NCBI GenBank assembly: GCA_963855995.1
Contig: OY979717.1
Span: 741,179-805,178 of the forward strand
DNA: 64,000 nt
Direction: 5' to 3'
Source of the DNA: Muricea muricata
Lineage: Eukaryota; Cnidaria; Anthozoa; Malacalcyonacea; Plexauridae
Shown here: piece by piece, positions 1 through 13,330 of the stretch
How the letters are laid out: each line of letters starts with the position of its first letter
How positions within the stretch are numbered: position 1 is the stretch's first letter
Translations under genes and position numbers: made by a program
Notes under the pieces: generated by a model
The model's database searches: none
Seen by the model: the letters and a program-made list of their open reading frames with translations, nothing else
Told to the model about the DNA's origin: nothing

Positions 1-279
1 AAATTGAGTTTTAATACAGACAAAAACATGCCACCGCCCTTCATGTCTTCCAAATACAAAATGCTTTCACAGCCTTCGCACCCTTATAACTAAACATGTC
101 GTTAAACATAATTTTTGTCAATTGTCTGTTGTTAATAATACTTTATGTATAAAATACGTCATGTTTAAAATATTTCAAACTTCAACGCAAATGGAAATAC
201 ATTGACAGTTTTTTTCATATTAAAACTCATTTTAACCCATAAAAAAATTTGGTATAAAAATATAACAAAACTTTTATAC
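1..279. other. intron sequence of the LAP gene at the left edge
   Basis: No leucine-rich-repeat codons are visible on the minus strand here. The last recognised LAP exon ends at 280 with a GT donor (bases 279-278 read on the minus strand), so this is most simply the next intron, and the rest of the gene lies off the window. Confidence 0.6.
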
Positions 280-3200
280 CAAAATTTTCAGGTAGTTCCA
301 GCAGTTCATTTGCAGATAAGTAAAGATCAGTTAAACTTTTCATGGATTCAATTTCAGGTGGCAAATTTTCCAACTTATTCATAGAGATATCTAAGAGAGT
401 CAGTTTTTCCAGGAGACCAATGACCTTAAATAAAATAATAGTTTATTATTCTATTTATTCTAGTGCATGGAATTACCACTGATTTTAGCGAATATTGTTG
501 TTCAATTCATAAATTTTAGTCGTTAATTCGTGGAGTATTTCATCAGTTGGGTATCTTCCTAATATGACAGACGCGTGATACGATGGCATGGCGTATATGA
601 GACAACTTAATGTGTTCAGTGTACCGCATGCCTTGATGTATGTTATGGTTTTTATCATTACCAATATATGAAATTGCAGAATATTGTAATTATTGAATTG
701 CTTGTGCCTGTGGCTGTGCATATACAAATGCGTATATAATGTATACAATGTACTGTAGGTACAGCATTTTCAATATTTGTAAATAGTTTCAAACCTTTTC
801 ATTTATGTATTGTGATTTCTTCAACCTATCTTTTCCAAACTTACATACTTTGCTGTTAATAGTTCTAAGGTTCTATTTTTGCCACGCCCCTCGTGGAAAT
901 CCGCTTCGGTTAATGGGCCAGCGTGTTTAAATAAAACTTTTATCTATCTATTAACTATTAAGCTAAGTTTACCCTTTATTGTTTTACACATACATACATT
1001 AGGATTATACCAACAAGTTTTAAAATATGTTGCTTACTGGCGGAATTTCCTCAATAGCATTTCCATCAGCTAACAGTTCTTCAAGATTTGTCATGTGACC
1101 AACAGCAAGGGGCTAAACAGAGATATTCATTCATAAGTGAACTGCATAACTACAAGAACCCGCCCACCATTCAGTATGTCCTGTATTGCTGTGGCTGTTA
1201 GAGCGTAAATATGTCTTAATTCGGGTGGGAATCGTACACGTACATGCCGAAATTCAAGCTGGAAACAGTTGAGAAAAATTTCGTCTACATATATAGGTCG
1301 TCCGGCAGTAGTAAAACCCACGCCTATAGTTGATGATTTTTTCTCAAGCGTTCCTGGCTTGAATCTCGACATGTGCATGACTTCGACTCGAGTTAAGATA
1401 CTGATTTAGCCGCCGTTATTCCTTATTTACGTTCACCTACCAAATCTGTAAAGTTATTATTTCCAATATCCAGTCGAACCAAGTTTTGTAAATTTTGCAT
1501 TGATCTGTGATTATATAAATAAATTATATGCATTATTCAGCATGCATTTATGATATAGTTTGTGGCATGCTAAGAAAACTTATTATTTACAAATTAACCT
1601 CAAGTAGAGCTTGACATTTTGTTAGATTTATTGGATTGCACAGGTTGTAGCGGCAGACCTTTGTGGTACAAAAGAGTGCTCAATGACATATAGACAGAGC
1701 AAAATTTATAGTCGTGCAAAATATCAATGCAAAATATCCACTACAGTCTGTTTCATCCAGAAGGAATCTTGAGGTAGTATATGGACGAATTTCGAAAACA
1801 TTTGAGCTTCTTTTATGCTTAAGGAGGAAACGTGGGCGTGTGGGTGTTCAAATAGCATGCATTCATTTCTTTGTTATCTGAAATCTATGTGTCGGCAGAC
1901 CGAAACTATTTCCGACCTTTTATTAAGCAAGCAATTGTTTTTCCCCTCCAAACATCTTTTAGATGCTCGTGTAAGGAATCTTGTCACGTGTGAAAGATTT
2001 AATATGATTCCTGTATCGCTCTTTAAATGGGCTTGAAGTCATGCCCATGTGTCCTTTGTGTCCTGTGTGTTGATTGTATTAATGGTTGCATTGCACGTAT
2101 TCCTTACTCATGCACTTGTTTTGCAGTGGGCATGCGTACTTGTCCCTACAGTTACAGTTTTCTGTATACTAGTGTCTTGTGGTTCGCTTTTCCTAATTAT
2201 GCGTGTGTTGTCGCTTGTGATAATTGATTTAACGTTACTGCATGCAACTGTAACTGCCCTTAACTGTGCTCCTATTGAAAATTTTGCTACACTCATCAGG
2301 TGAATTTGAATATTCGCCAAATCGTTGCCTGGGATATACTATATACATGTTTGACGTCATTACGAGAAAGATGATAACAGCAATAAGTTCAATTTATTAT
2401 TCACCACTCACTTCGGTAAATTCCTCAACTGGTTTTGACGAAGTTCAAGCACTTTCAATTGTGATAATCTGCATTGGAAATGACGAAGTATCAGTTCAAA
2501 TTACGTGAATTAAGTAAAAGTATTTACTGTAAACGACAGCAGAAAAAGCAGCAAGAAACGGATGGAAGAAGATTTGGTGCGTCATACTTTCTGAAGAAAA
2601 ACAAACACCCAATAATCAATGTGCTAGTTTTTACAAGAGGATAACCCTGCCGATAAGCATATGCTTATGTTCCCAGTCGCTCTTGACAAATAAATTTTCA
2701 AACTTCAATTCAAAATCATCCCCATATCGTGTCCTGATAACATTAAGGTAATAGGTGCCTAACTCACGTTTCATGTCAAATTTTCGCTAAATTCAAGTTC
2801 GATCATCAGGGCCAAAGCTAAAGAGCGTTAATTGGGAGAGGAGGGGTTGTATATTTGTAATTATATTCTTGCTCTCTTTACTAATTTCTTTTTAAATCAA
2901 CATGAATAACAAAAACAACCCAAAGTTGTAATTAAAAAAATATTAAGCAAATTCGTTTTGTGATACAGATAGTATAGGTGATACTAGTCATTCAGTCGCT
3001 GGGGGTACATAACTGGGGTTTTCCAGGAGTCGGATGTCTTCGAAGCAGGACTAGAACAAATGAACTGCTTGTTTTCTTCACTCAATATTCTCCTTGAAAA
3101 ATCACAAATGATTGCCCCGTGTTTTTTGTGCGGCCGAAATAAGAGACATTGACTATGCTTGTTGCTTAGATTTGAGTAGAGATTTTTGGAAGCATTAATC

Positions 3201-5918
3201 AAACATGGCAGGTTATTTTTTAACGCAAGTTTCAAAAGACATGTCATTATGCAAAATAAGAAAGATTAGAAAGTTACTTTACTGTATTTTAACAGGGTGC
3301 ACGTATAAAAAAATGAAACAAATCTGAAATCACTCGCTACTATGTGAAGCGACTCAATATACGATTATTTAATTGCCACAGATTGATTGAGCACTTTCTA
3401 AATTTTGAACAGCAATAATACACCAAACATATTTTCTACCTACCAACTCAAAAATACTTTTAAGCATTCAATTTCGTGCACAAGCGACTTTTTAATCTGT
3501 TCGAAAATACGCACTCCCTGGGTTGTAAACATTTAAATTACTGAATTTTTTCATTTATTCAACAACATATTAAATACTCAAGCAATCTATATTAATAAAA
3601 AAAACTTCATAGTCCGAGCAGCTTCGCGACGTTAAGAGCGATTTTAAATTAATTTTGTTCAGTTTTTATACATCCTCCACATTATGTCACTATGCAATAC
3701 AAAAGCATGGCAGAAACAAATGGCCCCTAACTGACTGTTTACGGTAGTTACTAAAAACTGTGATATAATGCCAACAATTTTTAAACGGAAAATACTAAAT
3801 GAGAAGTTGGGTCAAAATATCAAATCTTTTTGCTCCGGTCACACTGTGATTGAGTACATAAATAAAAACACTCATGATATATTAGTATTATCACACAGGT
3901 GAAAAATGAGAATTCTCTACTCTGATGGGTTTCCCTAGTAATTGTGACACAATAATCGCCACAAAATGGCCACCAGTCATTTTGTCAATGTGATAGATGC
4001 TGCTTTGAAATATGAAACATGTTTTTGTCATTTTTCACCAACTGGTATGCGATTATACTAAAGCAATTATTCATCTCAGGCTCAGTGATTATAGGTGGAT
4101 ACTCACTGATAATTAGTCACTTTTCCTTTGGTGAATAATGTTAAATAATGCATGGTTCTCAAATTTTGATACCAGCCAATTTGATATTTTAAATGTTTTA
4201 TTTACTTTTAAGCAGCTGTGTGAGCTTTGTGTAGTACATAAGGTGTACCAGTAAATAACAAAAAAACTACTCACTTTCCTATATCTTCTGGCAAAGATTC
4301 CAAGAATGTTTCATTCAAGATAACATGAGTCAATTTTGATAAACTAGAAAGTTCATCTGGTAACCTGTAGAATATTTAGTATTTGCTGACCACCACTTGA
4401 TTTAACAAATTTTGTGTTTTAACCACTCATTGAAAGAAACATAATTTTTTAATTTGCTAATTATGTTCATTTCTGAATTGTGGTGGTAATTCTAATGCTA
4501 CAGTAACTGAGTTTCAAAAAGAACTCTCAATGTCAATCATTAAGCTTTTAAAAATGCATAATCAGTCACTACAGTCCTAGGAAGTGTGACAGCAGCACGT
4601 TATACTGGAACTATGACAAATCTTAAAATCTTATTTTCTAGAACTTTCAACTTTGTTCATTTTTTTGAAAGGAAATATTTCAAATGATTTACATTTATAT
4701 ATATATTTAATGCCTGCAGTGCCCTTCAGGTTGTCAAAACAACTTGTTAAAGCATGAAGAAGGGCAGTTTAACTGTTTTCGAAACACTTTGAAAATATCT
4801 CCTGTTGCATAAAATCTACATGGATATTTATGATAACTTATATTGTTTTCAGAATTCTTGCTTTTGTATGGTACATGGTACTTATTTTCCCAATGTAGAA
4901 CAAATATTTCTATAGGGACTAAGATATTATGGGCAATTAATTTTTTTATGAATTTCCTATTAACTGTGGTTCAAAAGTGGCTTTTTATCAATATTCAGTC
5001 AGATTGCATCTCCATGGCTCTGAGAGGTCTATCTTACTCATCAAGGGGCAAAGCTTTCATTGATTACGCACTCTGACCTCCAGCCTACATTACATATTTT
5101 TGTTTTTTATTAAATTAAACATTTTAACATTCAGAGGGAAGTTATTGTTCACCTACTGTGAATTATTTTTAAGAAAAAAAGAACTAAAATATGACACATG
5201 ACTATATTTAAACTATACAGTAATGGCCAAATTGGTCCCTATTTTATAAAAATTCTTTATGTAACTCAATTGTAATACACATACTTAGCAATTGGATTGA
5301 CACTAGCATCAAGTTGAAATAATTGCGTGCAATTTTCAATACTGTCTGGCAACTCAGAGATACCTGGAAACAATATGTAAATGAATCGTTATTGAATAAT
5401 TCATTACTCTCTTGTTCACTTCTATTTCTATTAAACTTTGTTCAAAATAAACATTCATCACTTACAATTTTTGTTGACATTCAGGCACTCTACACAGTCT
5501 AAATTTCCCAGAAACTTCGACAACTCGCACAAATTGTTATCACTCACAGATAAAAATTTCAATTTTGGCAAATTGAAAATCGCCTAAAAATTAAATAAAC
5601 ATTAAATTAAATATACATTTGTATACCTTAATCTTTAATACTTTGATTAATCCTGTACACAATTTTCGTCTAGATAAAACAGCGGAATACATAAACGTAA
5701 AATATACGGCGATCGACCTTTGGTATGAATTCAATCTCATTTGAGTCGAGATATAACTCTTCCAACATTCGACCACTATCGAGTATTTCTCGCGGAACTT
5801 CATCCAATTTTTTATGACTATAGTCGAGGATTATCGGGTTTTCTTCCATTCTATTATAACACGAACATTTCTTTACATTCATTGCTAACTTGGGCAGTGT
5901 TAATAAATCGAGAAACAT
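280..5918 (-). CDS. LAP-family leucine-rich-repeat scaffold (Erbin/Lano/Scribble type), 5' half
   Basis: Minus-strand gene in eight exons: 5918-5718, 5583-5466, 5363-5285, 4364-4275, 2468-2412, 1504-1441, 1112-1038 and 424-280. Together they give 829 nt, about 276 residues, and every junction keeps frame. The N-terminus carries a CSC pair (in KKCSCYNR) like the palmitoylated cysteines of Erbin. Next come LDYSHKKLDEVPREI and LEELYLDSNEIEFIPK, the hallmark start of LAP proteins. The following exons each encode leucine-rich repeats, for example LKVLELRQNQLRNLP and LTLLDISMNKLENLPPEI. LAP proteins are cortical polarity and adhesion scaffolds with about 16 LRRs and often C-terminal PDZ domains; the later LRRs and any PDZ would lie left of base 1. 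The chosen ATG (5918) is the first in frame; a second at residue 16 is possible. The exon 1 donor (GTCGAT) is weak. I cannot tell which LAP paralogue this is. Confidence 0.9.
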
Positions 5919-7115
5919 CCATCTCAAACTTTATATCTTGCCATATACAGTCAATAGTCACTTAATCCTGGCCATAACATCAGGACTGATAAGTTGCGTT
6001 TACATATAGGCGATGATCGTGAAAATACCAACTAGAGATCAAGTGAAACTACTTTTAAGACATATTTGCGGATAATTCCATGTCCATCTTCGCTTTCAAT
6101 CGAGTGTTTGTGCCGCAAACAAAAAATTATACTAAATTATGTAAGAAAACTTTCAGCACACTTATTCTCTGTTCTTCTCAAGTGACAACCGGAAATAAGC
6201 ATGCTCGAGCTGCTCGTGCGTAAAATACAAATAAACTAGTCCTTTTTCGTGTGATTTCTAGTGTCTTCAGTTTAGTACAAATCATACCGTAGTTTCGTAC
6301 TCTGTACAGCAAGAGAACTTAAACTGTGCCCAATAATAAGTATGCAAGGCCGGCCAATTAAAAATCTTAGGTATAGTGCGCGTGCGCTTAGGGTGGGCTA
6401 AACAGTTATGCGATGAAGATCAAGACACATGATCGAGTAACAAAATACATTTCAACTTTTGCTGCCATCAAAAATTATCAAAAGTTATAAACTGTTGCAG
6501 CTAATACAATAGAAGCAATACAACTAGATTAGGGTAGATTAAAGTGGGAAATTTGTGAATGGGCGAACCAGTGTGCGCTAATTTTGTATCCCTCGGGCGC
6601 GCCGTGGACATCTGCTCTTAAAGTTACTTAAATCACCCCCACGTCCTTTTGCATTTTACACCTGCTTCGAAAGTTGTTCAGTATTGTACCTTACGTTTTC
6701 CAGGTATTTGGTTTAACCATCAGAAAAAGCTTATTACACAGCGTTTAACCATTCACATGTTACCAGCGCGGTACCAGCACGTACGGTACAAGCAACCGAC
6801 GCGGAACAAAAGAACTTCGAAGTTTTGAGCGAAGGCCTTATGTCGGGAAGTAATTTACCAACCTAGCATAGTTGAGGTGATGACATGGATACATCACAGG
6901 CAGGCCAGGCCGTCGGAAACGGCCCCGCTTAATAATTTCTACCTGTACAAGGCAGAACCTCCTCCCTTCCCCACATATACATATAGTTTAATAAACTTAA
7001 AACTTGCAGCTACAAATACATGAGCTGAATTACGTTAAGTTTTACAGATAATAAAGTGTATTAGCTATTTTACGTACCAATTTATAACTATCATAATTTG
7101 AAGGCATATTACTGA
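5919..7115. other. upstream region of the LAP gene; no gene recognised
   Basis: This is intergenic between the LAP start and the LINE fragment and presumably contains the LAP promoter and 5' UTR. A short GC hairpin with arms GGCCGT and ACGGCC lies near 6909-6925. I see no convincing coding frame, RNA gene or TATA element. Confidence 0.4.
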
Positions 7116-8512
7116 CTATTTATAATATCGATCAGAATTATGTACAATAAAACTATTCTTGAATCTGTTCGTCTTAAAATTAGGCACTTGGAATTTCCGC
7201 ATGTTCCTAAGTGGAAGATCGCTACCGTTCTCGGGCGGTAATAAGACTCTTAATTTATTCTGATCATTAGTAACAATATCACTGAATAGTTTCTCAGTAA
7301 GAGTTTCTCTTCTGTCGTAAAGTGTCGGAATATTTAGTAGATCTAAAACTTCTTGATAATGTAGCTCGGGGAAAATAATCCGAAACGCTCGTTTCTGAAG
7401 TTTCTCAATTTCATATGATAAGTATTGAGGCAGGGATTTATGAAACACCTGACACGCGTATTCAGTAACCGGGCGAATACAAGTTGTACAGATTGCCTCA
7501 GGAAGTACAGGCGCGAAGAAACCCTTTTACAAATGTCCATGACATGCTGATTCCATTTGAGATCTTCGCTAATTGTAAGACCCAACAACTTTACGGATGG
7601 CACAACGTCAATGCTTTTATTGTTGATTAAAATGGGCTGGAACGATCTACAAGGTTTAGAAAAGTCCACGCAAAACTCCTTACATTTAGACTCCTTTAAC
7701 TGCAAACCATCAGACTGCGATTTTGTCACAAAGTCATCCACATAATGTTGTAAAAGACTTGGGTCGTTCTTGGCCAGTGACTCAGACAGCGTGGTATCGT
7801 CCAGGTATTTCCACAAGGCATCAACGCCAGACAGTGTTAAATCGTTTATCATAATGATGAACAACCAGGGACCCTGCGGTACACCCGCAGGAACAGAACC
7901 CCATTCGGAAAAACAACCGTTGCTCAATTTCACCGTGTGTACGATCCGTTAAAAAATTCAAAATCCAACCGTGGTAATACTTTTGGGTAGGTTATACGTG
8001 AGCAATTTCTGAGATAGAATGCGATGGTCTATTAGATCGAACGCCTTGCGAAAATCAAATAGGACCACTCTTGTAGTTGAACCATTCCCATCGGTGTCTT
8101 TCGTCCAAGTATGAAGCATACTAATGAGCGCATGTGTGGTTGACAAATTTGTGATTGTGCCGAATTGTTTATCATCATTTTTTGCCATTACCGCTGGTCT
8201 CACGTAATTTTTTACAACGATTTCCTCCGCCAATTTAGATATGATAGGGGTAATAGACATAGGACGCAGATAATTGTTGATATCTTTAACTGGTTTCTGT
8301 TTCGGAGTGGCCACCACGTCCACGCCAGCCTTTTTCCAAGAAGTGGGGAGGCAACCTTCACGATACGAACAATTGATAATGTCAGTTAGTGGTCCAGCCA
8401 GCAACCATATTCGTGATTCATTAGCATCTACCTTTAATTGAACAATGTAGTTTTTAAGAATTTTAGTTAGATTTTTGAATTGTTTTGTATATTTGTGCTT
8501 GAGACTAATCAC
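7116..8512 (-). mobile_element. decayed non-LTR retrotransposon, reverse-transcriptase part
   Basis: On the minus strand, frames 8512-7958, 7933-7343 and 7448-7116 read in order through one reverse-transcriptase domain. Visible pieces are the early RT block around LRPMSITPIISKLAEEI, motif A as VLFDFRKAFDLIDH, motif B as GVPQGPWLFIIMINDL, and the later VKLLGLTISEDLKW block followed by a C-terminal tail. The usual (F/Y)xDD box is altered: WKYLDDTTL still has two aspartates. Two frameshifts and the absence of an endonuclease show a 5'-truncated dead copy. The motif set resembles the CR1/jockey group, but the clade is an inference. Confidence 0.85.
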
Positions 8513-8649
8513 TGAAATCGACTAACCACAGCGGAGAAACATTTCCATGTTCTGATTTCCGTTTTTATTATAAGTTGAGGTGATAGACAAAATGACTAAA
8601 AATTTTCATTACAATTCGGGACACAGACGAGTGTGTTTTTCAAAAACGT

Positions 8650-10356
8650 TTAAAATCAAAAACAGTCGTTAAAAAAATTTGGTTCGAGGAGACGGTTTCG
8701 TACTCCAGAGCAAGTTTCCAAGATTTTCTCCAAGTTGATGTTGGAGGGGAAAGCGCTGCGACTACTTGTGATGAGACCAATTCAGGAGATGTGCTCTCCC
8801 TTTCCAATGAAGTCCTTGAAGAGTTGCATAAGAGACATCCTGCATCTCAACCTGCTGATGAGTCAACTTTAATTAGAGGCGAAGTTCCGTTTGTTGACCG
8901 AGCAGTTTTTGCGAATATCGATGAAGCATCTGTAGCAAGAGCAGCTATGTATACTAAAGGTGCTGCTGGGCCCTCCGGGTTAGACGCTCTTGGATGGAGA
9001 CATATTCTTGTTTCGAAGAACTATGGCTACACAGGGAAAGAGCTACGAGAATCTATTGCATCCATGGCACGAAATTTAGCAACACGTACACTTGAGATTC
9101 AAGAAGATGGGTCAACTAGTATTGAAGCATGTCTGTCATGCAGATTAGTTCCGCTGGATAAGCTACCAGGTGTGCGTCCTATTGGAATCGGAGAAGCTAT
9201 TCGTAGAATAATTGGAAAAACTGTCATTGCTACAGTTAAGTCGCAGATTGTTCAATGCGCAGGTCCTTTGCAACTCTGTGCTGGTCAACGATCTGGGTGT
9301 GAAGCAGCAGTCCATGCCATGACGGAAGCGTTTGACCAAGATGAGTCTGAAGCCATTCTCCTTGTTGATGCAGCAAATGCATTTAACTCGATTAATAGAA
9401 AGGTATTGCTGCATAATATTCAATATCTTTGTCCAGCTTTGGCAATTTATACCATCAATTGCTACCACAGTCCATCGCTTATTTGTTCAAGGAGGGAAGG
9501 AAATTTCGTCTGCTGAGGGTACTACTCAGGGGGATCCTATTGCTATGCAAATATATGCAATCGGTATCACACCATTACTTCGTGAAATAAAAGATCCAGA
9601 CTCTAAGGTGACGCAGGCAGCCTTTGCTGATGATCTTGCTGGTGCTGGTAAACTACAGCAGCTGTTTACGTCGTGGAACAACATTGTTGAATACGGTCCC
9701 CTACTTGGTTATAATCCACAAGCTGACAAATCATGGCTAGTGTTGAAAGAACATCTTCTCGAAGAGGCGCGTGTTATTTTCGCTACCTCAAATGTTAATA
9801 TTACAGTTGAAGGTCATGAATACCTTGGAAGTGTTGTTGGCTCGACTGATAGACAGATGGAGTATGCTTGGAAAAAGGTTGATAATTGGGTCAATTTGGT
9901 TCGTCTGTTGGCCGACATTGCGAAGACTGAACCGCAAACTGCATATGCTGCTTTCATCGCTGGTTTCTGCGGACACCTCAACTACTTTATCAGAACAACA
10001 CCAAACTTAAGCACAATACTTCATGAACTAGACCAAGTAATAACAAATGAATTGATACCGGCTATCACAGATGGTCCCGTCGTATCCTCTAAAGAACGGG
10101 TGTTGCGTCGCTGCCTGTCAAGTTGGGTGGTCTTGGTATTCCAATCTTTGCGGAATGCTGCAAGACAGGATATCAAAATTCCTTATTAGTCTGTAGTCAG
10201 CAAGCTGCCGCCATTGTTACTCAGAACAGTGCAGACAACACCCAACTTCCTCCAGTAAAAAACTATAGAGAAAGAATTTCCCGTGAGAAAGGAGAGATGC
10301 AGAAAGCGAAACTGGAACAACTTAGAGCACATACAGTTAAGTATGAGTCCAGTTGA
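8650..10356 (+). mobile_element. reverse-transcriptase element with FADD box (first part, frameshifted)
   Basis: The plus-strand frame is open from about 8660 to 9516, then continues in the frame 9332-10189 and again in 10123-10356, so at least two frameshifts have accumulated. Recognisable RT pieces are AAGPSGLDALGWRH, VRPIGIGEAIRRIIGK, motif A as ILLVDAANAFNSINR, motif B as EGTTQGDPIAMQIYAIG, and motif C as AAFADDLAGAG. The same protein family recurs at 37338-39056 (FADDASGAG), where the C-terminal part is intact. Its second half continues at 11290 after an insertion. I do not assign a named clade. Confidence 0.85.
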
Positions 10357-11289
10357 TAATGAATTGTTAGCTATTTGTCATTCTATGTAACATTACCGCT
10401 TTGCATCACGACACAAATATTTTTTCTAAATTAACTAATTTAAACAAGTAACAGCATAACTTTAGTACTTGATGTCTGAAATCTTTTGAATTATTTCGTA
10501 CTATTGATTTTGCTATAGATTTAGTATTGTCAATGTGAAATATCACTCTAACAAGGAGCAATTACATCCCATGATTTGTCTTGGCCCTGGCTACCCACTT
10601 GATTTTTTTCTTTAAAATGTTTCTACTAGTTTGGAATTTCATAAACTTTAGGAGGTTGATGATGGAATACTACATGAGCTAACTATCTTGGTTTTTCGTA
10701 TCTTCTTTAAAGACACAAGTCAGGAAAGTGTTTGTAAATCATCTTCTACATAGGCTTTTCCTAAAGGATAAAGTACGCCTTTGTAGAATCTGATGGTATT
10801 TATGTTTTCTAAAAATACCTTTTATAATAAAAATGTCCCCAACTTCAATGAAAACCACAATAAAAATGGTAACTCTGTATCAGGATCAATTGGACGTCAT
10901 GATCTCTCAGGATGCCTCCGTCTAACATTTGTGCTTGTTTTCATAACAATCGATTATGCTTATTTTCAGGACGCAATAATCGACTATAACTCAACCTTTC
11001 AGATCACTTAATCACTCCGGGTAACCATTTGTCCTGTAACTTGTTTGAAATCTTTAGTTATCCTTTATGTTCGTGTATGTACAGGACCAAATTAATTAAT
11101 GTTGCCAATAAACATGGTAAAAAGATGAAAATGCTGGAAACAATCGTAGAGCATAAATAATGTACATGCTTAAGTATAACTAACGTAGATAGTTTGAGGA
11201 CGCAAAATGAGCATTTTTGAGCACTAAAAAAGTTCCGGATATAATCTTATCTCTGTTTCTTCACAAAAATTGGACTGGACTCATACTTT
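10357..11289. mobile_element. about 0.93 kb insertion splitting the RT element
   Basis: The RT-element protein stops matching its relative after 10356 and resumes near 11290 (RANDIAQMKGSSSWL). Both edges carry an inverted 15-bp match: AAGTATGAGTCCAGT at 10339-10353 and its complement ACTGGACTCATACTT at 11274-11288. This suggests a DNA element with terminal inverted repeats. I see no transposase ORF and no clear target duplication, so the superfamily is unknown. Confidence 0.45.
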
Positions 11290-12066
11290 TGGCACCTACT
11301 GTATGTCTAAGGAGCAGGTTCGTGCTAATGATATCGCCCAGATGAAAGGCTCCTCGAGCTGGCTGACAGCCTTGCCCATGAAGAAAGAAGGTTATGTTTT
11401 AAGTAAGCGGCAGTTCTTCAATGCTTTGGCATTACGGTATCGTTGGAAAATGAAAAGACTACCATCGAATTGTGCTTGTGGGAAACAATTCACTGTAGAT
11501 CATGCAGTCTCGTGCCTGAAGGGCGGTTTTATCCATCGGCGCCATTATGAGCTACGAGATATAGTGGCCAATCTGTTATATGAAGTTGCTCATGATGTTC
11601 GAGTGGAACCACCTCTCACATGCACCTTTGACAGGAGAGGGCTTGCCATCTGGCTCCAATATCGCTGATGATGCTCGTCTGGATATAGCTGCAAGAGGGT
11701 TCTGGGAAAGATGTGAAATGGCATTCTTTGATATTAGGGTTTTTAATCCTTACGCCAAGACACATTTGAACCAGAATCTGAATGCTGCTTTTACAAGAGA
11801 TGAACGAGAGAAGAAACGCCAATACAACCAGCGGTGTATACAAGTTGAGCATGCCTCGTTTACACCACTAGTTTTTCAGTGCGTATGGTGGATGTAGTCG
11901 TGAAACACATTTCCTTAATACCCTTTCAGAACAGCTCTCTGATAAGAAAGGTATTCTTCCAGGAGTAGTAATGAACTGGCTCCGTACAAAAATTTGTTTT
12001 GCTCAGATAAGAGCTCTGATTCTTTGTGTGCGAGGTTCTCGGAGCCGTGGCATAGACCAACTTTGA
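11290..12066 (+). mobile_element. C-terminal zinc motif and endonuclease-like half of the split RT element
   Basis: The frame 11270-11668, then 11580-11897, then about 11890-12066 reads through the same C-terminal domain as the intact copy at 37409-38878. It has a CACGKQFTVDHAVSCLKGGF zinc-like motif, then ARLDIAARGFWER and AFFDIRVFNPYA. The spaced LD and FFDIRV pieces resemble a PD-(D/E)XK nuclease core, which is an inference. It is broken by frameshifts near 11640 and 11890. Confidence 0.8.
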
Positions 12067-13252
12067 ATGCTACAGACATTGAGTTAAGCAACTTAGATTC
12101 AGACATAAACTGAAAACACTGGAACAGTTTTATTGAAATTTTTATGTAAAAATAGTCTTTTATTTAAAAGTCATTTTGTAATTTTTATGCTCTTGTATTT
12201 GATCACAATAGAACCTCACGTAAAAAAGAAAGTTATATTTTACTGAATGCATTGCGGTCGGAAATCCTTTCAATCGACGTCTGTTGAAGAACAAGCATAA
12301 GAGAGGATGTTATTTTCTTTGTGTTGTTAAAATCTATACGTCTTAGGGTTTTTTTCTTGGCAACGTTTTCACTTTTCAGTTGTTTTTGCTGCTTGTTCTT
12401 GCTTATGAGCATTGAAATCAACCTTCATACTAAAATTTATGAAAAATGAATTGAAGATGGTGTACAACCTATTTTATTCGTAAAATATTTCACAAAACAA
12501 AGTTTCTTTCGGGGTTTTTCCTTGGCTCTGTTTTTTGCAGAGAATTGAAGAGAACCGTCTAAAAGCAGTAATTAAAGCCCGTTTTTTACTTGGCGAAATT
12601 GTTCGCGCTAACAAAAAAGCAGGAGCGGTTGCTATTTGTTCGAGGCGAATTTTTCACCAACGAATTTTAACCCATCACGCCGCTGATTTCTTGTTTTCGC
12701 TTCGCATTGCCTGGACAAATTCGTCCGGTGGAAAGCGGTTTTAAGAGTACTAGTTTTATACAATCTAGTCCGACATTGTACAACTGCTTGCAACACATGA
12801 TCACACAAGATCACGACCCTCTCTACAGACCCAACGACCGTTCAAGCTCCTGAATAATGGTCAAAATCTGGGCAAGATATTCTGGGAAATGAAATGCAAA
12901 GCATCCTAGGCAGTGTATACCTGGCCAAATGAAGATCGGTGATGATATTCTGATAGCTAGGTTTATAAAGGAAGACGACCAAGCAATGGAAATAAACAAG
13001 AATGAATATTTCACACACAGAAAAATTAAACTATAAACTTCATATCATAATGCTCAAGTGCAATATACAAAATATATGCCAAACTGTGTACAACAGCTCT
13101 TAAAATACACACTCTTCTAGAAATGTTCTGTTAACAAATATTTTGGTAAAACGAAAGTATTATTGACAAACTAAAATTAAAATATTAACATAATTTAGGT
13201 CTCGAACAGAATTTCAAACCGAAAACAGTAGAAAAAATATCATTAACTATAG
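12067..13252. other. intergenic; one weak exon-like fragment
   Basis: No gene is supported. At 12527-12600 a TTTTTTGCAG acceptor-like sequence is followed by a frame starting RIEENRLKAVIKARFLL, which resembles RPA32-binding helices of DNA-repair proteins. It runs on for only about 60 residues without other similarity. Confidence 0.3.
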
Positions 13253-13330
13253 GGCGTCCAGCAGGAATCGAACCGAAGCCATTGTGATGCCGCGGCAATC
13301 AATGCTCTATAACCACTGAGCTACGAAAGC
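13253..13330 (-). repeat. tRNA-like unit, probably a SINE head or tRNA relic
   Basis: On the minus strand the sequence has an A-box-like TAGCTCAGTGGTTATAGAGC and a B-box GGTTCGATTCC (complement of 13264-13274) at tRNA spacing. The acceptor, anticodon and T stems do not pair properly, so it is not a normal functional tRNA gene. A tRNA-derived SINE or decayed tRNA is the best explanation. Confidence 0.55.

Noticed and set aside
1127..1378. 83-codon minus-strand frame in a LAP intron
   Set aside because: No recognisable domain, and it lies between two well-supported LAP exons without usable splice phases.
13253..13330. Functional tRNA gene
   Set aside because: A and B boxes are present, but acceptor, anticodon and T stems do not pair, so it is treated as a SINE-like relic.
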